Shown in pieces: positions 21,018 through 31,900 of a DNA stretch of 64,000 bases; position 1 is the first letter of the stretch; every line of letters begins with the position of its first letter. Position numbers and translations under genes: made by a program. The notes beneath the pieces are model-generated. The model saw nothing but the letters and a program-made list of their open reading frames with translations, had not been told where the DNA came from and did no database searches. Origin of the DNA: Symbiodinium microadriaticum (taxonomy: Eukaryota > Sar > Dinophyceae > Suessiales > Symbiodiniaceae); the NCBI GenBank assembly GCA_001939145.1, contig LSRX01000008.1, forward strand, positions 2,036,799 to 2,100,798. Direction: 5' to 3'.

Positions 21018-21125
21018 TCCTTGTGGTTTGTATGCTGGCCTCGCCAAGTATCTCGATGCCGACGGCCTGCTGGACCTCAGAGCGAATCCCAAGTGCCCCG
21101 AACTGAACCTCCTTGCAGGGCCCCT
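21018..21125 (+). CDS. Plus-strand exon, unassigned, strong donor
   Basis: A 108-nt exon between TTTACTAAG|T and CCCCT|GTGAGTAAGG, the best donor in the window. It reads CGLYAGLAKYLDADGLLDLR followed by ANPKCPELNLLAGP with GC-rich third positions. No family was recognised. It may belong with the plus-strand exons at 18.5-20.2 kb. Confidence 0.6.
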
Positions 21126-21879
21126 GTGAGTAAGGGTCGTGTGATGCAACTTACACGAAACCCTAAGCCCTAAACCCCAAAACCCTCAACCTAAACCCCA
21201 AAGCCCACAAAACAAAAAACAAAAAAAAACACAACCCTAAAACCCTCAACCTTAAGCCAAAAGCTTTAAAAATAATCCTGAACCCCTAAAGCCCTAAACC
21301 CTAAACTTCACGATCAGGCGCAGCATCCGCTCTCTCTGCATTTCTTGGAGGGGCCCCATCAGTTTAGAGTTCAGGGTTGTAGGTTTTAGGGTTTTGGGTT
21401 TAGGATCAGTTCGATAAACACACACACACACACACCAAGGACGACGGATTCATGATTCAAGTGCTATGGGGGTCGGAATACATAGTAATGACATGCCCGT
21501 ATCGTTACGCTAACTATGCCAGAATATACCCCGAGACCCTCTGCAATTATTGCGGCCCCAATACTAGGTTTTTGGGTAAACTCCAAAACCGAACTTCCAC
21601 CAAAAGCCAGCCTCACTCACGAAGGTCGGCTCAACGTAGATGGCCGTGTCCTAGGACGCAAGGCTTGGGTTTAGGGTGTGAGCTATAAGGGTTATGGATT
21701 CAGGTTTTGGGGGATTTAGGGTTTAGGGTTTAAGGAATGATTAAGGGTTAAGGACTCAGGATGAAAGCTTGGGGTTTAAGACTGCAGGGTTGGAGGACTG
21801 CGGGTTTAGGAAAAAGTAGGGTTTAGGGTTTAGGGGCCGGGGGTTACTTACGGATTTAGGGATGCTTTTTTTGAGTTTC
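21126..21879. other. No gene called
   Basis: Heptamers, a short (AC)n tract at 21420-21434 and a plus-strand open frame at 21452-21688 (cysteines in IVMTCPYRYANY and ETLCNYCGPN). The frame later runs into heptamer sequence; it could contain an exon but no splice sites fix it. Confidence 0.35.
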
Positions 21880-22388
21880 GGCTTTGAGGGGCCTGAGTTG
21901 GAATAGCACCGAAGCGTTTTCAGGCTGATGCACGCGAATACAAGTGTAGGGCAGTGTAGGGTTTATAAGGACCTCAGGGCGTGAGGCACCTGCAACTTTC
22001 AACTGCAGTATGTTGGCGTGCCCTAAAGCTGCCACTGCCACTGTGGCAATGTGCGCTTGAGGCGGAACAACCTGGCCGTAAACAAACAATTGACAATGGT
22101 TATGATTATTCGATACTGTTAGTAGTAGGTTTTCGTAAATAAGATCCTCTCGTGCTCCAAAGGCCTACCTAGACGGTTCAGTTGCTGTAGCCCATATCTT
22201 GCAACAGGCAAAGGACAGCTTCAGACTGGGACAGAGGGGCTTTATAAAGGTTACTAGAAACTTTTATGAAAGTCTTATAAGGGCTTCCCTGGGTTATTCG
22301 AAGGTGTCTTGATAGACTCGGCCTACTGAATGTTGATGGTCAAAAGCCTGCACTGCCTTAAGTCGCCCAGACAGTTCTTGCAGGCCCT
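21880..22388 (-). CDS. Minus-strand exons, unassigned
   Basis: Exon 22388-22327 (GLQELSGRLKAVQAFDHQHS, donor TCA|GTAGGC) is followed in phase by 22225-22186 (SEAVLCLLQDMGY, GC donor). A further open stretch runs from about 22068 to 21880: VVPPQAHIATVAVAALGHAN, then ILQLKVAGASRPEVL. The last junction does not fit in phase, so an exon may be missing. The alanine- and leucine-rich helical look fits many repeat proteins but no family was recognised. Confidence 0.45.
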
Positions 22389-22637
22389 CTGCAACATAAT
22401 CGTTTGATCCACTTATAAGACTAGATTTTAGCGGATACTGATATCGAAAGTTGCGTTAAGGAGCGGCATCGTCGACAGCCGTAGAACTCTAAGCATTTAC
22501 TGCACCCTCGTACCACAAGGACCCCTTTAGAACCCTCATTGGAGCTCCTTGAACCCCAAGGGAAAGTAATAGCCACGGTTTAGGGTTTAGGGGTTTTGGG
22601 TTTAGGGTGGCTGTCCAAAATAGGATCTCTTGTGGGG

Positions 22638-23061
22638 NNNNNNNNNNNNNNNNNNNNNNNNNNNNNNNNNNNNNNNNNNNNNNNNNNNNNNNNNNNNNNN
22701 NNNNNNNNNNNNNNNNNNNNNNNNNNNNNNNNNNNNNNNNNNNNNNNNNNNNNNNNNNNNNNNNNNNNNNNNNNNNNNNNNNNNNNNNNNNNNNNNNNNN
22801 NNNNNNNNNNNNNNNNNNNNNNNNNNNNNNNNNNNNNNNNNNNNNNNNNNNNNNNNNNNNNNNNNNNNNNNNNNNNNNNNNNNNNNNNNNNNNNNNNNNN
22901 NNNNNNNNNNNNNNNNNNNNNNNNNNNNNNNNNNNNNNNNNNNNNNNNNNNNNNNNNNNNNNNNNNNNNNNNNNNNNNNNNNNNNNNNNNNNNNNNNNNN
23001 NNNNNNNNNNNNNNNNNNNNNNNNNNNNNNNNNNNNNNNNNNNNNNNNNNNNNNNNNNNNN
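22638..23061. other. Assembly gap (424 N) ending in (AT)n
   Basis: The run of N stops at an (AT)n tract at 23062-23089. Apparent open frames through it are artefacts. Confidence 0.98.
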
Positions 23062-23092
<31 letters not shown>

Positions 23093-23696
23093 GAAACGAC
23101 AATAAGGAACCCGAGAAAGATAGGTCTTTTCGGCTACAGGTTTACCCTTAGCTTGAGCCGCGATGCCAAGCGCAAGGCATCCAGGTCGTAGTCTGCCACG
23201 AGCCCAACGACCCAGTCTGGGCTACGGCTGCGGCTTTGGGGTTTGGGATTCGGATTTAGGGTGTTCGGTTTTAGAGTTTTTTCGGGTTTATAGGGGTTTA
23301 CAGGGGCTTATAGGGTATATAGGGCTTAGCTTAGGGCTTAGGGTCTAGGCTTTAAGGTTTTTGGGTTTAGGGTTTTAGGGTTTGGGGTTATCGGGTTGAG
23401 TATTAGGGTTCAGTGTGCAGGGGCTAGGCTCCAGGAGGAGACGTCTCAGGCTCACCCCTTATGCAAAAAAAAAACCCGAGGACACCCATGAACTCTAAGA
23501 AGCTCCTAACCCTAAACCCTAAACCCTCAGGGTTTTAGGGTTTAGGGCTTGTTTAGGCCCTAAACAAGCCCTAAACCCTAAAACCCTGAACCCTTAACCC
23601 ACCCTAAATTTTGAACCTGTCAAGTCGCTATGGCAGCTTTCAGCAAATCCCTGACCTGGCAGGATTGTCCTGAAAACACGGCAGGCCCTGTACGTA

Positions 23697-23812
23697 TAAT
23701 ATGGGGGGGCATGAAGAATAAGCATAGGGTTTGGGGGGTATATGATACTATAATTTATGATGCGGAAACCCCCAAATAGTATTGCTAATTATTTAAGCCC
23801 CTATAGTAGACC
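23697..23812. mobile_element. Family 8 element, diverged
   Basis: ATAATATGGGGGGGCATG ... GCTAATTATTTAAGCCCCTA with the usual GGGTTTGGGGGGTATATGAT interior. Confidence 0.65.
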
Positions 23813-24440
23813 GATCTGTCTGTCCTTTTGTTGATAAGGCACCCTCTCAAAAAGCACCCTCCAGCAACCCTCACAGCAACGTATCGTTTACATCCAACCC
23901 CTTTCGAACCTGAAAAAAACTTCTTCGTTGATCACGACTTCACTGCCGCTACCACTATCATATGCCGACCACGTGCACTCAAAAGAACGCTTTAAAGGGA
24001 GACCCTCCGACAAACTCAAAGGAAACCTGACAGGAAGCCGGAAAAGAGCCGCCAAAAGGAATCCTATAAAATTAGCCCTTTAAGGGATCCCTTAACGGAA
24101 GCAGCTCTAAACCCTGAACCCTACACCCTAAACCCCAAACCCTAAACCGTAAAATATCAAAAAAAAAAACAATCCTTTCACCTTTCAAGGTCTCCCATAG
24201 AGCGTAAAAAAGGGCCCCCCCCCTTTAAAGGACCCCCGAAGAGCCAGGCGTCTGAGCATCTGCTCACGGACGAAAGGGTGGCTGTGATTCAGATCTCCGA
24301 GGGAGCCGAACCAGCCCTCGACCTGCTACTTGTAAGGGGTTTCGGGGTTTCGGGGTCTTAGGGTTTTATTAGAGTTTAGGGTTTCGGGTTTGGGGTTATA
24401 GGGTTTAATAAGGCTCTTAGGATTTATAACGGCTACTTTT

Positions 24441-24557
24441 TGAAGGAAACTAAAGGTGGGGAGTTTAGGGTATATAGGGCTTCTATAAGGCTTCTAGAAG
24501 GTATATAGACCTTCTATAAGGCTCCTATAACGGTAACTACCCACCTGAAGATGCCCT
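24441..24557 (+). mobile_element. Family 2 TIR element
   Basis: AAGGAAACTAAAGGTGGGG to CTACCCACCTGAAGATGCC. Its left flank (CGGCTACTTTTT) resembles that of the copy at 25221. Confidence 0.8.
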
Positions 24558-24640
24558 AGACTAAGGGGTTTAGGGTTTCGGGGTTTCGGAGTTTACCTAG
24601 GAGGGGTGTAGGGTTTAGGGGTCGAGGGTTTACAGGGCTT

Positions 24641-24746
24641 AATGTGGGGGCCTTAATAATTAGAATAGGGTTTTGGGGAACATTATACAATAACTATAAT
24701 AAGGGAACCCAAAATAATGTTGGGAACTGGTTAGGCCCCTACATTA
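24641..24746. mobile_element. Family 8 element
   Basis: AATGTGGGGGCCTTAATAATT to GGTTAGGCCCCTACATT; the terminal repeat includes AATGTAGGGGCC. Confidence 0.8.
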
Positions 24747-24763
24747 TTTCTTTGAGGGTCAGG

Positions 24764-24867
24764 GAACTTAGTTTGTAGCTAGTAGGTAGAGTTAAAAGTA
24801 CCCTACAAAGGGTCGTAATTGGGGTCCCCCAAAATAGCTACTTACTAAGTCCCCGACCCTCCAAGTA
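24764..24867. mobile_element. Family 11 TIR element
   Basis: GAGGGTCAGGGAACTTAGTT and ACTAAGTCCCCGACCCTCC. A partial second copy follows at about 24875-24945. Relatives lie at about 1349-1445 and, degraded, about 48990-49105. Confidence 0.75.
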
Positions 24868-25220
24868 GGGCTTACTTGGAGCGTCAGGGGACTTGTAGTA
24901 AGCAGGTATTCGGTGTTTCAGGAGAGCTATAAGTACCCTAAATTTTGGGGTTGAGGGTTTAGGGCTAAGGGCTTTAAGCTTAGAGGCTTTAGGATTAAGG
25001 GCTTAGGGTCTAGGGTTTGCAAGCTCCTTATTAGGAGTTTAGGAGAAGGCTGGCTTAGGAGCCTTTCATCAGGTCTAAGTGCTTGGGGTTTAGGGTTTTT
25101 GGGATGTGGGCTAAATGTCTAGAGTTTACAGCTACGGTGTGGGGGTTGGGGCTTGGGGCTTAGCCTCCAGTTTTGACTTTTGGCTCTGGGCTAGAAGTTT
25201 CAGGGTTTGGGCTTACGGCT

Positions 25221-25347
25221 ACTTTTAAAGGAAACTACAGGTGGGGAGTTTAGGGTATATCAGGGCTTCCATAAGGCTTCCATCAGGTTTTTAGACCTTC
25301 TACAAGGCTCCTATAACGGTAGCTACCCACCTGAAAATGTCCTACAA
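25221..25347 (+). mobile_element. Family 2 TIR element
   Basis: TTAAAGGAAACTACAGGTGG to CTACCCACCTGAAAATGTCC. The left flank CGGCTACTTT is shared with the copy 780 bp upstream. Confidence 0.8.
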
Positions 25348-26080
25348 CTTGGGTAGCCTTAATGATTCTGGCACAGAAAAAGCGGGACCAGAGGGTAATG
25401 GTTCATAGCATTACTACTTAGTCAGGCTCCGTTATTTAAACCCTAAGATCTAGAAGTCGCTAGAATTGAAGGTTCGGGACGGCTGCACCAGAGGTAGCAA
25501 AACCGCTCCCCGAGATCCAGCTGATCTTAAATACATACTCCAGAGCCCCACACAGCTCACAACCCTAAGCCCTGTTGCAACCGTAAACGGCTTAAGGTTT
25601 GAGGCTTCGAGTTCAGACTTTACGACCCCATCGTCGGCACGACGCGTACTCTTGGACCTAGGTTGAGGACGACAAGACGCACACTCAACAGTTCAAGAAT
25701 AACTCCCTGCGAAACACAGTGTGTCTGAGACCAACCCTCGACCCTTAACCCTAACTCCTTCTCGTGCTTGGGATTTTTAGGGTTCAGGGTGAAACCAACA
25801 ACAAAATCAATTCCCCAAACAGAGTCCTAGTAGTCCTAGTAATGTGGCCTGGACGTGTATTGCAAACGAACAAGGAAGCTCTATGATATGATGTCGCATG
25901 TAGCAAACCCAGTATTGTTCCTGTGCATTTCATACGGTACTATAGCAGACTATAGCATCCGGAAAGACGCTTCTCCCCTTTTTAATACCCTAAACCCCAA
26001 ATTTTAATGTCAGCACCCTGGTACATTCCACATCACCCCAGACCCTGAACCACCACTAAACCCTAGACACTAGGGTAGTT

Positions 26081-26171
26081 CTCTAAGTTAAGGTACCTTT
26101 TCGGGCCTCTTTTATAGGGATGCCGTAGTATTTGGGGAGCCAGAAGGGGAACCGAATCTAGAGAACTAACA
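26081..26171. mobile_element. Family 7 element
   Basis: GTAGTTCTCTAAGTTAAGG ... GATGCCGTAGTATTTGGGG ... TCTAGAGAACTAAC. Confidence 0.75.
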
Positions 26172-28289
26172 GACTATTTGAAGGAAGCTTCCTTAAAGAT
26201 CCCGTACCTCCTAAACCCTAAACCCTAAACCCCCTTTAAAGATCCCGTGCCTCCTGAACTTTAAACCCTAAACCCCCTTTAAAGATCCCGTGCCTCCTGA
26301 ACTTTAAACCCTAAAACCCCCTTAAAGATCCCGTGCCTGTTGCTGAGGGTTGTAGGAAGGACAGCTCGGGCCTCGCCAAAGCAATGCCAGGGCCGGGCTT
26401 TGGTTGGTTTTGGGGGGAGCTTACGGGCTTTAGGGTTTCTGGGTGTTTGCAGGTTAAGGGGTTTAGGGTTTTTGGGGTTGAGGGTTTAGAGGTTTAGGGC
26501 GTCTGGGGTTGAGGGTTGAGGGGTTTAGGGTTAAGGGTTGCTTTGATTATCGTCTGCCAATGTCCGGCACGCACTACATCAACCAGAACCAACGCAGACG
26601 TAGCGTGACAGAGGACAGCGTTGAGGGTTTAGGATTTCGGGATTTGGGGAGTTTGTTGTTGTAAGGGTTCGGGGGCCAAGGTGCCAGCTGTTTCTAGTGG
26701 TATGTATGGCTTAGGGTCCGTTTTGGGGGATTTAGTGTCCATGGCTGGTGCTCTTCTTTTTGAAGCCTTGTTTGTGAACTCAAGGGAGTCAATGCTTTCT
26801 TTGGTGTGTCTGGTTGAAATTTTGTCAGGCTTGTAGGCCTTTTTTTATCAGGGGGTTTAGTGTCTTCTGTTTGTTTTTTGCATGTCGGAGGCGTTTTGGG
26901 TATTCAGAACTTTTGGGCTTGAGGCTCTATGGGGTCTTGAGCTTAAAGGCCCAGGGGACTTAAAAGGTAAGGTTACAAATAAGCGTATAAATTACAATAA
27001 GGGTTTAGGGTTTAGGGTTTAGGGGTTTAGGGGTTTAGGGGTTTAGGGGTTTAGGGTTCAGGGGTCCCCAAAAAACAGAACCGTCTTTCCAGGTCACAGT
27101 AGTTTCCGCAGCTTTGTTATGTTGGCGACGATTCCTCTGCGAACGAGCTCGTGGGACAGAGTCGAAAGTGCTATTACTAGGGACCTAGAAAGGGACCCTA
27201 ATTTAGATAGCTACCTAATTCGTGCCTTCCCAGCCCCTGCAGCCCAACCCTAAGCTCGAAGCGGTCCGAAGTACCCCAACATCCCGAACCGTAATACGTT
27301 CCTGTTGTTTGTACATTTAAACCAATTCACTAAACACATCAACAACAAGCTTAGACCCCCAAAAACCCTCTCTGAATTCCGGGGCAGCCGGCCTGTGTTC
27401 CCCGGGAGGCATGCGCACTCCGTCTGTTCAGGAACTGTCGTGCCACAGGACGCCTGCTTAGAGTTTAGGAGTTTAGGGCTTAGGGTTCAGGGTTTAGGGG
27501 TTTAGGGTTGTGAGTTTGGGGGGGGGCGGGGGGGTTGCATGCATGCACGGTTTAGGAGTTTGGGATTGGGGGTTTGAGTGGTTTCTGGTATGGCAGGGAA
27601 GATGCTACTGATGTTGCTGGTGGCATGATGATGCTGATGAGGACGGTGTTGGTGAGACCATGGCGGTGACGCTGACAATGGGTTGCATCCGGGTCTCTGT
27701 TTCGGAAGACAGGTTTCACCTCGAGCGTTATGCATCCTTCAATGCAGAAAGCCTCCTACCAGTAACAGAATTCGTAGGAATCCGTCCGCAGAAAAGTTTA
27801 GGGTGTATGGTTCAAGCCGACGTCAGCTTTGATTTGTCCTCATGGTTCAGGTTGGGCTCATCCGTCCTCTTCTTATGTGAAGTGAAATCGATCTGTCCTC
27901 TTCTGATGTGATTTACAAGTGCGAATACATGGGAATGATACAATCATATAACCTCTGCAATAGTTACACCAGGTAACTCTGTTCTAACCATTCAGATCCG
28001 TGTATAACACCTTATGACAACCTCAAAACACCCACTCAACAAAACGAACAACAACGATGATGATGAACCCCTACTCAAATTATTCAGCCCCCCCTCAGGG
28101 CTTGGGATTCAACTACAAACAAGGGGCTTCTTGCGCAGCTCCAGGATTAGCCAGGATTTCAGGTTCCAAGGTTTGGGGAGGTTCGAGGGTTTAGTTGGGG
28201 TATACCGCGGTAAAGTGTAGACGGAGACTGCACCGGGAACATTACGACTATGACTGGTGCTGGGCTCTAAGATTCAGGCTTTCCCAACC

Positions 28290-28393
28290 CAGAGGGTCCT
28301 ATGCACTGTTATGGGGGATACTTCCCCAAAGCCTCATAGTAAGTCCCGACATAGAGACCATACATTCTACTATGTAGGTACTTAGGACCCTTT
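28290..28393. mobile_element. Family 12 element
   Basis: AGAGGGTCCTATGCACTG ... ATGTAGGTACTTAGGACCCT, related to 37112-37215. Confidence 0.65.
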
Positions 28394-28914
28394 GGCGAAG
28401 GAAATAGGAATGGGAACCTCAGGTTCAACTTTTCGGACGGGAAGGTGTAGCCCGGGGGCCTATAAGGGCTCAGGGTTTACGACATGATTTATACTTAGGC
28501 CTCCAAATACCTACAAAGGAATCTAGTATAAGGCCGGAGTATATTACCCGAAACCATAAACCCTAAACTCTGATAAGGCCGGAGTATATACTATATGGGC
28601 ACATGGCGCCTTAGAGTGATTTAATTGGGCTCCGGAGTCAGGAGTTGGATCTCGAAATCATGTTACGCATCATTAACAGCTGAGGGTTAAGGGGTTTAGG
28701 GGTTTAGGGTTGAGGGTTTAGGGGTTTAGGGTTGAGGGTGTAGGGGTTTAGGGTTTAGGGGTTTAGGGTTGAGGGTTTAGGGGTTTCGGGATTTAGGGGT
28801 TTAGGGTTGAGAGTTTAGGGGTTTAGGGTTTAGGTGTTTAGGGTTGAGGGTTTAGGGTTTAGGGGCTTAGGGTTTAGGGTTTGAGCCCATATGTCGGGCC
28901 TTCCCCTCCTTCAC

Positions 28915-31900
28915 CAGGGTCGCCAGGTTTTTGCTGTCGGTGGAGCCATCGAATGCCGGCGGTGGGCCGTTCAAGAGATACTCCTGCCGGCCAGAAGGAA
29001 GGGTTTGGGGTTTAGGCTTTATAAGTGGTTTGGGTTTTTATTTATGTTTCAGAATTTCAGGCTTTGGTGATTTCAACATTTTTTTGTGGGCCTCAGTGAA
29101 GGATCCATCAAAACATTCACACCCGTTCTGGGAAATCTGCTCCGACATGATGGCAAGAGTCCGATTTATGCCTCGTCTCCATGCCCGACGAAACCCAAAA
29201 GCCTGGACATTGAAGCCTCCTAAACTCTAAACCCCAAAACGCTAGAAGCTTAAGACCCCCGACCCGAAACCCTAAACCCTTCTGGTTTCCTTCCTTGCGT
29301 CATTTTTATCTTGTAGGTTCTTCCAGTCCAGGCAACGCAAACCCCCGAAACCCCAAAACCTAACCTCCAAACCCTAAACCACCCTACACCCTAAACCCCT
29401 AAACCCGAAACCCCTAACCCCTAAACCCCTAAACCAAGAGAACTACAAAAAGAACAGACTCCTCGAAGGACTGGTCCGGTCGGCGGCCACGCTGGTGGTA
29501 GTACTCAGGCTTGTCGAAAGGCACAATGGACGAAAGATTCAGCTTCCCATTCACCTGGGCATCAAAAAAAACCACACTAACCATGGAAGCCGGGTGTTTC
29601 GTGATATTTCAGGGCCCCTAAACCCTAAACCCTAGACCCCAGACCCTAGATCCTAAACCCGAGGCCCTAAACCCTGAAACGATTTCAGCAGTGTATTTGC
29701 CGAGTGCTGGCATATTTTGGAAAGCGTTTTTTGGGGCTCCAGGGGTTCTGCGTTTAAGGTGGTTTGGGGTTCTGTTTAGGGTTTAGGGCTCTGTTTTTGA
29801 GGTTTGGGTTCGGTTTAGGGCTTAGGGTTCTGCTCTTGGGGTTTAGGGTTCTGTTTAGGGTTTAGGGTTCTGCTCTTGGGGTTTAGGGTTCTGTTTAGGG
29901 TTTAGGGTTCCTGGGGTTTAGTGTTCTGTTCTTGGGGTTTGGGAGCCTGTAGTACATCGTAGTTATGATTCTGCCAGCATAAAGTTGCATAGTTCCCCAG
30001 TCTACTCGGAAGCTCGATGTTTACCCGTTGGGATCTCCTTCTCTACTGCCAAGAATTAGGTTCCGGAACAACATCCCGGGCACTTTCAGAGAACGCATGT
30101 GGTTCAGCACGATGTCCAAGACCAGGCACATGCCCCTGTCGTGCAAGCCTTGGCTTTGTCTCAAAAGCACACGAATGATGCTCACATTGCTGGCTCGGCC
30201 TACCCCTATCAAGGTTAAGCACCAGTGCGGCATTTGTTGTGACTGTGATTTCCGTCGCGAGTGCTGTTGCAACAACTAGTGTGGTTGCTTCCTTCCCATA
30301 TATATATATACACTATAGGATAACTATATTGTAGTATATATTACATTATTGTTTGAAACATTTCCCGTCGTCGTCGTCGTCACTTTTCGGGTTCAGGGTT
30401 TGAGCTCCTGCACGACACGTTTTGGGGTCCCGAGCGGTGGAGGGCGGACCGATTCGCCTCGACCAGGACCGCTTCTCCAGCGGGCTGCGTGGGCACAGTC
30501 GTTGATTCTGAAGGGCTTCGGGTTGGCTGAGAGCCACGCCTAAAACTTCAAAACGACTTGCAAAAATGAAATGACACCTGGGGCTAGGTCATGAACCCAG
30601 ACCCTAAATTCCTAGTTACAAAGGTCACACCCGAAACCGAGACCATGTTGGGCGTTTTGGAGAGAAAGAATATTAAGCCTACTTACTAAGCCTATAGAAA
30701 GACGCCTTAAAGCCTATTTATCAAACATTAAAATAAACTCTAAACCCTATAAACCCCATAACCTGAAGCTGCGGAGCTCTTCGAGAGCTGCTTCAGGTCC
30801 TCTTTGGTGCCAAAGTGGGGGTTGATCTTGAAGAGGTTGATGGCATCCTGAGGGATGAAAACGCTAATTAGGGTTTGTAGAGATGCCAAAAGGGCCAAAA
30901 GGGCTTCGTTACAAGTGTTCTAGGATGGCTCTGGAGAGGGTTTCGGGTTTAGGTTTGCCCTGTAAATGAGCTTTCCTAATTCCAAACCTGCTTGTCACTC
31001 ACCTTTAAACATGAGTCATGAACGGCCAGTATGGCGTGTGTTTAGGTTACAAGGGTCGGGTTTGCTACATCGTGAGGCAGGCGTCCAACAAGTCTTGATC
31101 ATGGGTTTAGGCTTCCGGAAATGGCTTGAAGTCGAGCTCGAGTGTCAGTCCAAGCTTGTGACCTAGGCTTTGACGGCTTCGGGGTTAGGAAACCTCATCG
31201 GGCTCTACGATACAAAGTTATTGTTAAAGACCAATCCAAAGGGGACTGAGTAAGCAGATTGTGGCAGGTCCTAAACTCTGAAGTCTCAATCTGAAGCTGT
31301 ACGACACCCTAAGCACTAAGCCCAACTCCTTAAACCTTATCCGCCAAGACCTCAAAAACCAAAAACCCTCGGCCCTCGACCCTAGGCCCTCACTAAGCCC
31401 AACTTTGTACGCCAAAAGCCCTAGAAGCCCCCATCTGCCGCCCTGGCAGCGTATCCCATGTAGCCATTGGAGTCGACGGGCGGCGTGATCCAGATGCAAT
31501 CGAAACCCATGCCCTGGATGTAGTCGAGCTTGCCTTCCATCAGAGTGGCGGATGCAGGGAGAAAGACATAGTCGAGCTGTTGCCTTCTTGTAGGATTTGG
31601 GCTTCGCAGGTCTAGGATGTAGTCGAATTTGTCTTTGGGCTGTGAAGTCATGTCGGGGATTGGGCTTTATGTTTTTATCCAAGCCGTGTTCACGTGTCTG
31701 ACTTCATTCTAGGAAGTGCTAGAAAACACCAGCACTTGTTTCGCGAGAACTCAAAAGACGTGAAATGTTGATCAGTCACAACAGAAGGCCAAGCTTCGTA
31801 CTTAAGCATGTCAATGTCAGATTGCAAAACCATGCAGCAAATCCTTGTTTCTTTTTTGCTTCTTATTATATGCGCCCCTTTTCAGAATATTGGTAAACTC

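Larger units (their letters stand above)
23090..28914. other. Long stretch without a firm gene
   Basis: Contains elements of families 2, 7, 8, 11 and 12, heptamers, and a 43-bp tandem unit (about 26205-26335, AAAGATCCCGTGCCTCC). There is a heptamer-free zone at 26560-26630 with a plus-strand frame YRLPMSGTHYINQNQ. Another heptamer-free zone lies at 27650-27910 with a plus-strand frame RFHLERYASFNAESL. These two zones are the likeliest places for missed exons. Confidence 0.45.

Noticed and set aside
22596-23191. Several long open frames made mainly of X
   Set aside because: They run through the N gap and have no sequence behind them. The same holds for the frames at 55925-56807.
29290-29345. 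Amylase exon reading CLDWKNLQDKND
   Set aside because: It would fall in the right place, but no AG acceptor precedes it in the needed phase.
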